From: Ensifer sp. MPMI2T
Lineage (GTDB): Bacteria; Pseudomonadota; Alphaproteobacteria; Rhizobiales; Rhizobiaceae
Assembly (NCBI RefSeq): GCF_004827385.1
Contig: NZ_SRXN01000003.1
Coordinates: forward strand, 1 to 64,000
DNA length: 64,000 bases
Reading direction: 5' to 3'
In this document: positions 41,212 through 49,730 of the stretch, one piece after another
How positions within the stretch are numbered: position 1 is the first letter of the stretch
Layout of the letters: every line of letters starts with the position of its first letter
Position numbers and translations under genes: made by a program
Notes under the pieces: generated by a model
Seen by the model: the letters and a program-made list of their open reading frames with translations, nothing else
The model's database searches: none
Told to the model about the DNA's origin: nothing

Positions 41212-43755
41212 ATGACCGAAGCGACCAATCGTCCGACCGTCCTGATCACGGGTTCGAGCGGCTTTCTTGGACAGGCGATCGCTCGCGGTCTGCGCGACCG
41301 ATACGAGGTGATCGGGCTCGACGTCGCCATGCCGGAGGGGCGGTCGGAAACGGTCGAGACGATCAGGATCGATCTCACTTCGGACGAAAGCGTGAGGACG
41401 GCGCTGGAGAAAGTGCGCGAGCGCAGTGATGGGCGCGTCGCCTCGGTTATCCACCTCGCAGCTTATTACAACACGACCGGCACGAGCGATCCGAGATATG
41501 ACGCTGTCAACGTCGAGGGAACGCGCCGGCTGCTCTCGGCCTTGAGGAGCCTCAAGACGGAGCAGTTCATCTTCTCGAGCACTCTGCTTGTCCATGCTCC
41601 AAGCCCGCGCCCGGGTGTCGCGATCGACGAGGACGGGCCGCTCGAACCGGCCTGGGCCTACCCGAAGTCGAAAAGAGAGACGGAAGCAGTCATCGCGAAG
41701 GAGCACGGCGGCATCAGAACCGTCGTGCTCAGGCTTGCCGGCGTCTATGACGAGGATTGTCGCGCCACCTTCATCGCGCAGCAGATCGCCCGCATCTTCG
41801 AGCGGCTGCCGACGGCCTACCTTTTCAGCGGCGATCTTGGTGCGGGGCAGCCCTACCTGCACAAGGACGACCTCGTCGACGCATTCGTGCGTGCCGTCGA
41901 CCGCCGCGCCGATTTGCCGGACGAAAGCGTGATACTGATCGGCGAGGCGGAAACGCTCTCCTATGGCGAGCTGCAGAAACGCATCGGCAAGCTCGTCCAT
42001 GGCGAGGATTGGCAGACTTTCGCCCTGCCCAAGGGGCTCGCCAAGACTGGCGCATGGATGCAAACGGAAGTGCTAGAGCAGGACACCGACATCAAGCCAT
42101 GGATGATCGAGACCGCGGATGATCATTTCGAGATCGACATTTCCCGGGCGCGACGCCTGCTCGGCTGGGAACCGAAGCACAGCCTGGCCGCAACCTTGCC
42201 GGAAATGATCCGGAGGCTGAAAGAGGATCCGACCGATTGGTATGAACAGAACAAGCTCGAGCCTTGGACCGTTGCGGCGACCGAGCCCGAGATCGATCAG
42301 GCCAGGGAGAGGCTGCGAGCTCCGCTCGAACGCAGCAAGGCGCAAGTCGATGCCGCTGTAGAGCGCCACCGCCTTTTCACGCTATGGGCGCCGCTGGCGA
42401 ATGTCGCCCTTGGACTTTGGCTCCTCGCCTCGCCGATGACGCTCGGTCTCTTCGATCCCGTCGCCGCTACGCCGCCTCCGGCCCTCGGACACGAGATTGC
42501 CGAAGCCTCGATCCGCAATGCGCGTCTCGGCGTGAGCGAAATCGCCTCCGGCCTGCTGATCGTCGTCTTCGCCCTCGCCGGTATGTACCGCCGCTGGTCG
42601 TGGCTGCAGTGGATCACTGCAGCCGTTGGCGTCTGGGTGATGTTAGCGCCGCTCGTCTTCTGGACGACGAGTGCCGCCGCCTACGCCATAGACACGCTCG
42701 CCGGCATGTTGATCCCGGTCTTCGCCGTCATGATCCCTCCGACGCCGGGGATCAGCCGGCGGGCGCTTGCGGCGGACGACGACCGCCCGCTCGGCTGGAG
42801 CTATTCGCCATCCACCTTCACCCAGCGAATGCCGATCGTGGCGCTCGCCTTCGTCGGCCTGTTCCTCTCCCGCTATCTCGCCGCCTACCAGCTCGGCCAC
42901 ATCGAAGGCCTTTGGGATCCGTTCTTCGGACCGGGTGGGGCTCCGACCGACAATGGCAGCGAGGCCGTGGTCACCTCCTGGGTTTCAAAGGGCTTCCCGA
43001 TCGCCGATGCCGGGCTTGGCGCCTTCGCCTATGCGCTCGACATACTCGCCGGTGCGATCGGCGATCGCCGCCGCTGGCGCACCATGCCCTGGATGGTATT
43101 TCTGTTCGGCCTGCTGATCATACCGCTTGGTGCAGTCAGCGTTTCCTTTATCATCATCCAGCCGCCGCTGATCGGCGCCCTGTGCACGCTCTGCATCATC
43201 CAGGCCGCCGTGACGGTCGTGCTGATCCCCTATTCGGTCGACGAGGTGCTGGCGACCCTGCAATATCTCTGGCGAGCCAAGTTGGCGGGCGAACCGTTCT
43301 GGCGGACCTTCTGGAAGGGCGGCCCGGCGCTCTCCGAGGACCAGACGCCGGAGCCGGACCTCGATCGTCCGGCCTCCGAGGTGCTGCGGGAGTTCATCAT
43401 CGGCGGCGTGAACTTCCCCTGGACGCTGGTGACAAGCGTTCTGCTCGGGGTCGTGTTGATGGCGACGCCGCTGGCCTTCGGCAATGACCCGCCGCTCTAC
43501 CACAGCGACCATATTGTTGGCTGCCTCGTCATCATGATCGCCGTCACCGCGATGGGGGAGGTCGTCCGACCGTTGCGCTTCCTCAATGCGGGCCTTGGGG
43601 CCTGGATTGCGGCATCGCCATTCCTGCTTGCGGGCGGCACGACGATCGGAATCATTGCGGATCTGGTGATCGGCCTGGCGCTTGTTGTGCTCAGCCTGCC
43701 GCGCGGCACGCGCAGCGAAGAGCATTATGGCGGCTGGGACCGGGCCATCATCTGA
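41212..43755 (+). CDS. epimerase - SPW repeats - VKOR-like fusion protein
   Basis: An 847-residue membrane protein with three parts. Residues 1-350 are an NAD-dependent epimerase/SDR domain (VLITGSSGFLGQAIARGL, HLAAYYNTTG, YPKSKRETE in place of the YxxxK site). From about 385 come two pairs of helices resembling SPW repeats (WLLASPMTLGL, MLAPLVFW). After 530 is a vitamin-K-epoxide-reductase-like region with the CTLC redox pair near residue 657 and further SPW-type helices at the end. It suggests a membrane redox enzyme with an attached sugar- or lipid-acting domain. The function is unknown. Confidence 0.75.
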   Translation: MTEATNRPTVLITGSSGFLGQAIARGLRDRYEVIGLDVAMPEGRSETVETIRIDLTSDESVRTALEKVRERSDGRVASVIHLAAYYNTTGTSDPRYDAVNVEGTRRLLSALRSLKTEQFIFSSTLLVHAPSPRPGVAIDEDGPLEPAWAYPKSKRETEAVIAKEHGGIRTVVLRLAGVYDEDCRATFIAQQIARIFERLPTAYLFSGDLGAGQPYLHKDDLVDAFVRAVDRRADLPDESVILIGEAETLSYGELQKRIGKLVHGEDWQTFALPKGLAKTGAWMQTEVLEQDTDIKPWMIETADDHFEIDISRARRLLGWEPKHSLAATLPEMIRRLKEDPTDWYEQNKLEPWTVAATEPEIDQARERLRAPLERSKAQVDAAVERHRLFTLWAPLANVALGLWLLASPMTLGLFDPVAATPPPALGHEIAEASIRNARLGVSEIASGLLIVVFALAGMYRRWSWLQWITAAVGVWVMLAPLVFWTTSAAAYAIDTLAGMLIPVFAVMIPPTPGISRRALAADDDRPLGWSYSPSTFTQRMPIVALAFVGLFLSRYLAAYQLGHIEGLWDPFFGPGGAPTDNGSEAVVTSWVSKGFPIADAGLGAFAYALDILAGAIGDRRRWRTMPWMVFLFGLLIIPLGAVSVSFIIIQPPLIGALCTLCIIQAAVTVVLIPYSVDEVLATLQYLWRAKLAGEPFWRTFWKGGPALSEDQTPEPDLDRPASEVLREFIIGGVNFPWTLVTSVLLGVVLMATPLAFGNDPPLYHSDHIVGCLVIMIAVTAMGEVVRPLRFLNAGLGAWIAASPFLLAGGTTIGIIADLVIGLALVVLSLPRGTRSEEHYGGWDRAII

Positions 43756-43980
43756 GCGGACCGTGCCGCAAGGACCATGGGTCTCACGACAATTCAGATA
43801 GGGATCCACGCGGCGCACGCCGTAGCGAGCGGCGATCACGCTCGTGGGGGATGCGACAGTGCCTTTCCGTTATGCCGTGGCGTGCGACGATGGCAGGCGC
43901 GATGTCCGTCAGCTGGACTATAGATCGACGGCCGCAAGAATGCTGCCAGCTTTGGACGAAATCCCCATGCCGGAAGCTAG

Positions 43981-44862
43981 ACCTCGTCCCAGCAAATCGG
44001 TCAGATCTATGTCCCAATCGTCAACTGGCTGCTGATGATAGCGACGATCGCTTTGGTGCTGGGTTTCCGTTCCTCCGGAGCGCTCGCCAGCGCCTATGGT
44101 GTCGCCGTCACCACGACAATGGTCATCACCACCGTGCTGGCCTATTTCGTCGCCCCGCGGCTGGGGCTGGCATCCGGCGGCCATTGCCGGGCTCACAGGC
44201 GGCTTTCTCCTGGTCGACCTCGCCTTCTTCGCTGGGGACCTCTTCAAGATCACCGATGGAGGCTGGTATCCAATTCTCGCAGGCGTCGTCGTCTTCACGT
44301 TGATGACTACCTGGCACACGGGGCGTACACTATTGTCGCGGCATTTGCGCAGAGGCCGGTTGCCGCTCGACGACCTGTTCGAGATGGTGCGCAGCAAGCG
44401 GCCGGCGCGGATTCCCGGGACTGCCGTTTTCATGACATCGGACCCTGAACGCTCGCCGCCGGTGCTGCATCACCAGATCATGCACAATCGCGTGCTGCAT
44501 CAACAGGTCGTTCTCTTCACGCTCAATGTCGAAGCTGTGCCGCGAATATCCCTAGCCGAGCGGGTCACAGTGGAAAGGCTGTACCTCGGCTTTTATCGCG
44601 TGATCGCACGTTACGGGTTCATGGAAAATTCAGACGTTCCTGCGGTTCTACGTCAGTGCAACGACCAAGGGCTCAGCGTCGACCTCGGCAAGACCACCTA
44701 CTATCTCGGTCGCGAGACACGGATCCCGAGTCCCAAGGTCGGCATGACGCTTGGCGGGAGCATTTGTTCGCTTTCATGTCGCGGAACGCCGCACTGGCCA
44801 CCTCATATTATCGCAATCCGCCCCGCCAGGTTGTCGAGATCGGCATCCAACTGGAAATTTGA
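43981..44862 (+). pseudogene. kup: kup potassium transporter pseudogene (C-terminal half)
   Basis: The C-terminal half of a Kup K+ uptake protein spread over three reading frames. It opens [20 protein letters not shown] (frame from 43981), shifts frame near 44165 into [20 protein letters not shown] and on to TTYYLGRET, and shifts again near 44750 into REHLFAFMSRNAALATSYYR, ending with VEIGIQLEI and a stop at 44862. The N-terminal ~330 residues are absent. Truncation plus two frameshifts make it non-functional. Confidence 0.88.
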
Positions 44863-44864
44863 GT

Positions 44865-44997
44865 TCGGCCTTTGGCTCGTGGTTGATATCCCTATCTCGT
44901 CTTCTATCGCGAGCAGCCAGATCAGGTCGACGTGTGGCGCGTGCTTCATGCCAAGCGGGACATTCCGCAGTGGATGCAGGAGCCGAACAGTCACTGA
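44865..44997 (+). pseudogene. remnant of a RelE/ParE-type toxin gene
   Basis: The frame from 44893 encodes YLVFYREQPDQVDVWRVLHA followed by KRDIPQWMQEPNSH and a stop at 44997, the usual C-terminus of RelE/ParE plasmid-stabilisation toxins. The preceding bases (from about 44865, GLWLVVD) look like the next segment in another frame. No start and no antitoxin gene are present, so it is a fragment, perhaps left by a deletion that also truncated kup. Confidence 0.7.
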
Positions 44998-45085
44998 CCG
45001 ATCGGATTTTCCCGTCGGGGAGAAGTGCAGAAGCGCTCGCCGGCTCCTGGAGAAGGAGACGAGGACGAGCGCTCTGGCCGCGCCT

Positions 45086-45565
45086 CTACTCTTTCACAAT
45101 TGCTGTGACAGTTTCGATCACCTGCGACGCCATGGCGAACTCTCGGTCACGACTCGAAATTCGATGGCGCTTTGCGATCCAGTCGAAATCTGTGTAGGCC
45201 GCGTAGACGGATCCGTCCTTCGCCTGATAGACGAGGACCCGGACTGGCCAGTCGAGTCCGGCGAGGGGATTGGCGGTGATGAAAGTAGTGCCGAGCGCCG
45301 GATTGCCGAACATCACCAGGCGCGACGGACGCACCTCGTTGCCGGCGGCGTTGCCGAGCTTGGCCTGGTCGATGACCCCGAAGAGGGTGATGCCCTTTTC
45401 CTCGACGCTTCGCTTGATGCGGTTCACGGTCTCGCTGACCGAATAGCGGCTTTTGACCGTGACGATGCCGTCGCCGTCTGCGGCCTCTGCCGTCGAAACT
45501 TGAGCCAACGCCGTGGTCGCTGCGATCAAGACGGCCGACAGTCTGGCAATGCTGATCTTCATCAT
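45086..45565 (-). CDS. secreted DUF302 protein
   Basis: A 159-residue protein with a signal peptide ending near VSTAEAADG, then a DUF302 domain: TVNRIKRSVEEKGITLFGVIDQA and RLVMFGNPALGTTFITANPLAGLDWPVRVLVY. The domain is common in periplasmic proteins, and its function is unknown. Tandem ATGs (45565/45562) follow GAGGAG. It is 37 bp after the MFS gene and is probably the third gene of the cupin-MFS-DUF302 operon. Confidence 0.85.
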   Translation of the reverse strand: MMKISIARLSAVLIAATTALAQVSTAEAADGDGIVTVKSRYSVSETVNRIKRSVEEKGITLFGVIDQAKLGNAAGNEVRPSRLVMFGNPALGTTFITANPLAGLDWPVRVLVYQAKDGSVYAAYTDFDWIAKRHRISSRDREFAMASQVIETVTAIVKE

Positions 45566-45602
45566 TTCAAAGCTCCTCTCTCTAGCCCCCAAATGGGCTC
45601 GT

Positions 45603-46862
45603 TCAAGGATGCGGCTGCCTGCTGCGATTTGATAATGCCGTCTCTTGTCCATTTCGATAACTGGACCTCATGGCGCGCAGCGATACGGCAAAGATCATGG
45701 CAAGCACAAGCATCGCGACGAGCACCAGGACGGAAGTATTCCATCCGAACCGATCGTAGATCTGGCCGATCACCAGGCTGCCGAAGAGCCCACCCGTGTA
45801 ATAGGAGGCGAGATAGGCGCCGCTCGCTGCCGCCTTCTCCGTGCCGGCGATGCGGCCGACCTGACTGGTTGCAAGCGCTTGCGCGAGAAAGGTGCCGACG
45901 GCGACCATAGCGAGGCCCGCAAGCACGACTGCGAGGCTGCTGCTCGTGAGGGCGACGAGGCCGAGCGCGGCGAAGAGGAGCGTGAGCACAATGCCGGCTC
46001 CGGCGCCGAGGCGACGCGAGAGCATGCCGCCTAGCGGTGTGGTGAACAGCGATGGCAGGAAAACGAAATAGACGAGGCCGAGCTGCATTGGTGAAAGCCC
46101 GAGTTCGACGAGCCGGAAGTTGACATAGGTGTATGTCCCTATGAACACGAATAGGATCAAGAAGCCGATGGCGAGCACGCTCAGCAGGCGCCGACTGCCG
46201 AGTACCGAACGCCAGCTCCCGTTGCTTCGCATTTGCCGGTCCGCCATCATATGCTCCGTCCGTTTCAATGTGGTCCAGACGAGGGCCGCGCCCGCCAGGT
46301 TGAGAAGTGCGAAGGTTTGGAAGTTGACCGCCAGTCCACCGAGATCTGCAACCGCGGCCGAGAGAATGCGGCCGAAGAGGTTGCTTGCGACATTGCCGGT
46401 GACGTAGGCCGCAAGCGCACCCGTTGCCCGCTCGGCCGGGAAGTGCTCCGCAAGGTAGGCCATGGTGAGGGTGAACGCGGTCGCCATGCACAGGCCTTGC
46501 GCCACGCGCAGGCTGGCAAATATCGCGATATCCCGGGTTGTCGAGAGCAACACGGTCGGCACGGCAAGCAGTGCGAGACTGATCCAGATGCCGTTCCGCC
46601 GGTCCAGGTTGCGCCCAAAAATGCCGACGGCGAGGCCGGCGGCTGCCATGCCGACGGTGCTGGCATTGACTGCGAGACCCATTGTGGCGCGACTGACCGC
46701 GAACTCCTGCTGCAGCGACGGCAGGATCGCCTGAGCGGCGAAGAGGTCGACCAGGGTCAGGAATGCGATGAGTGCAATGATGCCGAAATGCCATCGGTCG
46801 GCCGCCGGGTTTGCCAGAACCGACACGGACGCCGGCAGCGTGGCGCGATCGAGATTCGCCAT
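45603..46862 (-). CDS. MFS transporter, YnfM-like
   Basis: A 419-residue major-facilitator protein with twelve predicted helices. FAAQAILPSLQQEFAVSRATMG in helix 1-2 and the loop GRNLDRRNG resemble the YnfM/inner-membrane transport family, often drug or arabinose-type exporters. AAGGAGGA right before the ATG at 46862 is a near-perfect ribosome-binding site; the longer frame to 47039 is not needed. It lies between the cupin and DUF302 genes, with a 12-bp-stem hairpin in the gap from the cupin gene. Substrate unknown. Confidence 0.83.
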   Translation of the reverse strand: MANLDRATLPASVSVLANPAADRWHFGIIALIAFLTLVDLFAAQAILPSLQQEFAVSRATMGLAVNASTVGMAAAGLAVGIFGRNLDRRNGIWISLALLAVPTVLLSTTRDIAIFASLRVAQGLCMATAFTLTMAYLAEHFPAERATGALAAYVTGNVASNLFGRILSAAVADLGGLAVNFQTFALLNLAGAALVWTTLKRTEHMMADRQMRSNGSWRSVLGSRRLLSVLAIGFLILFVFIGTYTYVNFRLVELGLSPMQLGLVYFVFLPSLFTTPLGGMLSRRLGAGAGIVLTLLFAALGLVALTSSSLAVVLAGLAMVAVGTFLAQALATSQVGRIAGTEKAAASGAYLASYYTGGLFGSLVIGQIYDRFGWNTSVLVLVAMLVLAMIFAVSLRAMRSSYRNGQETALSNRSRQPHP

Positions 46863-46882
46863 CGCTTGATCCTCCTTAAAAT

Positions 46883-46917
46883 GCGGACGTTTCCCGCCAG
46901 CGGCCGGAAACGTCCGC
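46883..46917 (-). terminator. 12-bp-stem intercistronic hairpin
   Basis: GCGGACGTTTCC (46883-46894) and GGAAACGTCCGC (46906-46917) are perfect complements with an 11-nt loop, between the cupin stop and the MFS ribosome-binding site. No T-run follows on the minus strand, so it probably attenuates transcription or protects the cupin mRNA. Confidence 0.6.
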
Positions 46918-46944
46918 GATGTTGGGGTGCTACAGCGTGGCGGC

Positions 46945-47439
46945 TCACATGACGTGGTCGTCATCCTGCATCGGCGGCAGGATATCAGCCGAATAGAGCA
47001 CGGCCGGTTCTGAGCCGTTGTTCTTCCACCAATGGGCAAGCGTGCCGAATTCGGCGGTGACTTCGCCCGCCTTGTGCTCGATCGGAACCTTGCAGGTGCT
47101 GCGATATTCGGTGATCGAGCCTTCGACGATCAGGATATTGGCGGGACGTGCCTCATGCGAATGCCACGGCACAACGCCGCCCGGCTGCACGACGAGCTTG
47201 CGTAGACGCAGCGCGCTTCCTTTCCAGTCGCCGCCCTTGGAGGAGAGATCGATCGAGGCGAGGACGTCATCGGTGACGCCGTCCGGTGCGGTTGCGCCGG
47301 GCGCCATGGCGTCTGTTGCCACTTGATCCTTGGGGCATTCGCCCGCCATGGCAGACGGCGCGGCAAGGGCCGTGGCAACGAGGCCGAATGTAGCAGCCAC
47401 GGCCAAGGGCAGGCGGCCTGCAATAAACTTCTGAGGCAT
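46945..47439 (-). CDS. periplasmic cupin-domain protein
   Basis: A 164-residue secreted protein: signal peptide (PLAVAATFGLVATALAAPSAMA), then a single cupin domain with the metal-ligand pattern WHSHEARPANILIVEG and a second motif around EVTAEFGTLAHWW. The two histidines of HSH, the Glu and the later His suggest a bound metal. AAGGAG precedes the ATG at 47439. It heads the cupin-MFS-DUF302 operon. Enzymatic role unknown. Confidence 0.82.
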   Translation of the reverse strand: MPQKFIAGRLPLAVAATFGLVATALAAPSAMAGECPKDQVATDAMAPGATAPDGVTDDVLASIDLSSKGGDWKGSALRLRKLVVQPGGVVPWHSHEARPANILIVEGSITEYRSTCKVPIEHKAGEVTAEFGTLAHWWKNNGSEPAVLYSADILPPMQDDDHVM

Positions 47440-47582
47440 GTCCGGATCTCCTTGTTCGGTCCGGCCGGAGAAATTCCGGCGGCGCAAGAAGATTGCGGGA
47501 CATTCGAGCGACACTGAAATGCCGCCTGTTTTTGAATTCCATAGCTTGAAGCTATTGCAGGCGACGGGCGCCCTACGGCCAT

Positions 47583-47683
47583 ACAGTGCCGCGCGTCTTT
47601 TCAGGCGCACAAAGGACGCTGTAACTCTTTGAATCCACGCATCGTGCTTTCCGAAAATCGGGTCCGATTTTCGGGCCGATGCG
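47583..47683. repeat. RIME-like palindromic repeat
   Basis: An imperfect hairpin around ACAGTGCCGCGCGTCTTTTC...GGACGCTGT (about 47583-47623), the same family as the repeat at 27268-27309, followed by an 11-bp perfect stem CCGAAAATCGG/CCGATTTTCGG (47651-47674) flanked by GCATCG and CGATGC. It separates the LysR gene from the cupin operon. Confidence 0.7.
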
Positions 47684-48604
47684 CTAGGCTTCCAGCAGGT
47701 CGGTCCGCCGCATGTCTATGCCGGAATGGGTGGCCCAGCCATAGGACTTCACGGCGCCGACGAAGGTTGCCATCGCGGGCGAGAAGCGCCGGCCCGCCAC
47801 AGTGACGAGGCAGACCTCTCGGCTAACCTCCGGGTCGGTCACGGGGCGGACCTGGAGCCCCGGTATGACAGCGCTGTATTCGGGAAGGAAGCAGATCCCG
47901 AGGCCGCCGGCGACCATGTTCTGGATCCAATCCTCGCGCTCGCTCGAATAGGAATCCTGCGTGTGCACACCGCAGGCGTCGCAAATGTCGGAAAGGTAGT
48001 CATTGTATTCACAGTTCACCCGCTTGAGATAGACTTCGCCGTCGATCGCCGAAACCGGGATCTTGTCGTATTGGCCAAGGCGATGTCCGGCGGGAAAGGC
48101 TAGCATGAACCTTTCTCGAAACAGCGGCGTCACATCGAAACGCTCTGGGAAGCGGTCGCTGCTCGCCATAATGGCAACATCGATCTCGCCACTTTCGAGC
48201 AATTGGGAAAGCCCGGTCGGCACGCCTTCGACGAGCTGTAGCTGAATGCCGCGGTGGCGCATGTTGAAATCGGTCAGAAGGCCGGTGAATCGACGCGGCC
48301 CGATCGTGCACATGATGCCGACCGTTACATGCGCGTCTTCGAGACAGAGAAAGCGCGACGCTTCTTGTCGCACCCCCGACAACTCATCGACGATCAATTG
48401 AAAGCGTGGCCTCAGCAAGTTTCCGAGGTCGGTCAGATGGGTGAGGTTGCGCTCGCGTCGGAACAAAAGTCCGCCGACCTCGTCCTCGAGCTGCTGTACG
48501 GCGCGGCTCAGTGCCGGCTGCGTTACATGGCATTTCTCGGCGGCGCGCGTGAAGTTGCGCGTCTCGCAGACCGCCAGGAAATAGCGAACATGGTGAATGT
48601 CCAT
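47684..48604 (-). CDS. LysR-family transcriptional regulator
   Basis: A 306-residue LysR regulator: N-terminal winged helix (IHHVRYFLAVCETRNFTRAAEKCHVTQPALSRAVQQLEDEVG), then a two-lobed effector-binding domain. It diverges from the 3-hydroxybutyrate dehydrogenase gene across a 268-bp gap containing AT-rich promoter-like sequence, so it may control that operon and itself. It resembles the OxyR/CynR-like subgroup in layout, and cysteines occur in the effector lobe (NCEYNDYLSDICDACG). Effector unknown. Confidence 0.85.
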   Translation of the reverse strand: MDIHHVRYFLAVCETRNFTRAAEKCHVTQPALSRAVQQLEDEVGGLLFRRERNLTHLTDLGNLLRPRFQLIVDELSGVRQEASRFLCLEDAHVTVGIMCTIGPRRFTGLLTDFNMRHRGIQLQLVEGVPTGLSQLLESGEIDVAIMASSDRFPERFDVTPLFRERFMLAFPAGHRLGQYDKIPVSAIDGEVYLKRVNCEYNDYLSDICDACGVHTQDSYSSEREDWIQNMVAGGLGICFLPEYSAVIPGLQVRPVTDPEVSREVCLVTVAGRRFSPAMATFVGAVKSYGWATHSGIDMRRTDLLEA

Positions 48605-48872
48605 ACCTGCCCCCCGGAAGGCTTCTACGGCACAGTTCTTCGGATCGGATCCGATCTGAAAATACCTATTTCAAATCGCTACAGGTGACATATGCGTCTT
48701 GAACGACGCGAAGCGCCGAAGTTGAGGCGATGAAATTTCCTACGTGCGCGCCGCCTTCGCCAATGCAATTCACCTATCGAATTCATAGCACAGTGGCATT
48801 TCAGTTGAAATGAATTGAGCGGCATTCTCTTCCGAGAAAGGCTCTTAGGCCCAAACGCGAGGAGATGTGGAT

Positions 48873-49703
48873 ATGCTCAAAAGTACCGACGCAGAATTGG
48901 ACGCAATGTTCGGACGAAGAGCGCTTGAGGGCCGCAGCGCTATCGTGACCGGCTCGACCAGCGGCATTGGACTCGGCATCGCGCAGGCGCTTGCCAGAGC
49001 GGGCGCGGCGGTGATGCTCAATGGCTTCGGCGATCCGGGCGAGATTGATAGGCAGCGTGCCGATATAGCCGAGGAAAACGACGTCGACGTCGCTTACGAC
49101 AGCGCCGACATGTCAAACCCGCAGGCGATCCGGATGATGGTCCAGCGCGCCAGCGCGCGCTTCGGGCAGGTCGACATCGTGGTGAACAATGCCGGCATCC
49201 AGCATGTCGCTCCTATCGCCGGATTCCCTGCAGAAAAGTGGGACGCGATCCTCTCGATCAACCTGTCCGCCGCCTTTCATCTCGTGCAGGCGACCTACGG
49301 GCAAATGTGCGCTCGCGGTTACGGACGCATCATCAACATCGCCTCGGCTCATGGCCTCGTCGCGTCGCCCTACAAGTCCGCTTACGTGGCCGCCAAGCAT
49401 GGTCTCGTTGGCCTCACCAAGGTCGTGGCCCTCGAAGGCGCGGAATTCGGCATCACGGCCAATGCGATCTGCCCGGGCTATGTCTGGACGCCGCTCGTCG
49501 AACAGCAGATCGACGATCAGGCAAAGTCGCACCGTATCGCGCGTGATGCGGTGATCCGCGATGTGTTCCTGAAGAACCAGCCGACAAAGCGCTTTGCTAC
49601 GGTCGAAGAGATGGGGGCGCTCAGCGTCTTCCTGTGCAGCAACGCTGCCGCCTCGATCACCGGCACGGCGATCCCCGTCGACGGCGGATGGACGGCCCAT
49701 TGA
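48873..49703 (+). CDS. bdhA: D-3-hydroxybutyrate dehydrogenase
   Basis: A 276-residue SDR closely resembling 3-hydroxybutyrate dehydrogenases: TGSTSGIGLGIAQALARAGA, NNAGIQHVAPIAGFPAEKWD, RIINIASAHGLVASPYKSAY (catalytic Ser, Tyr and Lys), NAICPGYVWTPLVE and the end TGTAIPVDGGWTAH. It oxidises 3-hydroxybutyrate to acetoacetate, the entry to polyhydroxybutyrate-derived carbon use. I chose the ATG at 48873 with AGGAG 7 bp upstream over a GTG at 48867. A patatin-like hydrolase follows 27 bp later. Confidence 0.9.
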   Translation: MLKSTDAELDAMFGRRALEGRSAIVTGSTSGIGLGIAQALARAGAAVMLNGFGDPGEIDRQRADIAEENDVDVAYDSADMSNPQAIRMMVQRASARFGQVDIVVNNAGIQHVAPIAGFPAEKWDAILSINLSAAFHLVQATYGQMCARGYGRIINIASAHGLVASPYKSAYVAAKHGLVGLTKVVALEGAEFGITANAICPGYVWTPLVEQQIDDQAKSHRIARDAVIRDVFLKNQPTKRFATVEEMGALSVFLCSNAAASITGTAIPVDGGWTAH

Positions 49704-49730
49704 TTGCCGCAGCGAAAGAGGAGGAGAGCA

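Noticed and set aside
44096..45910. A 604-codon plus-strand frame starting in the kup region
   Set aside because: It joins one frame of the kup pseudogene to antisense of the DUF302 and MFS genes; only the kup part is meaningful.
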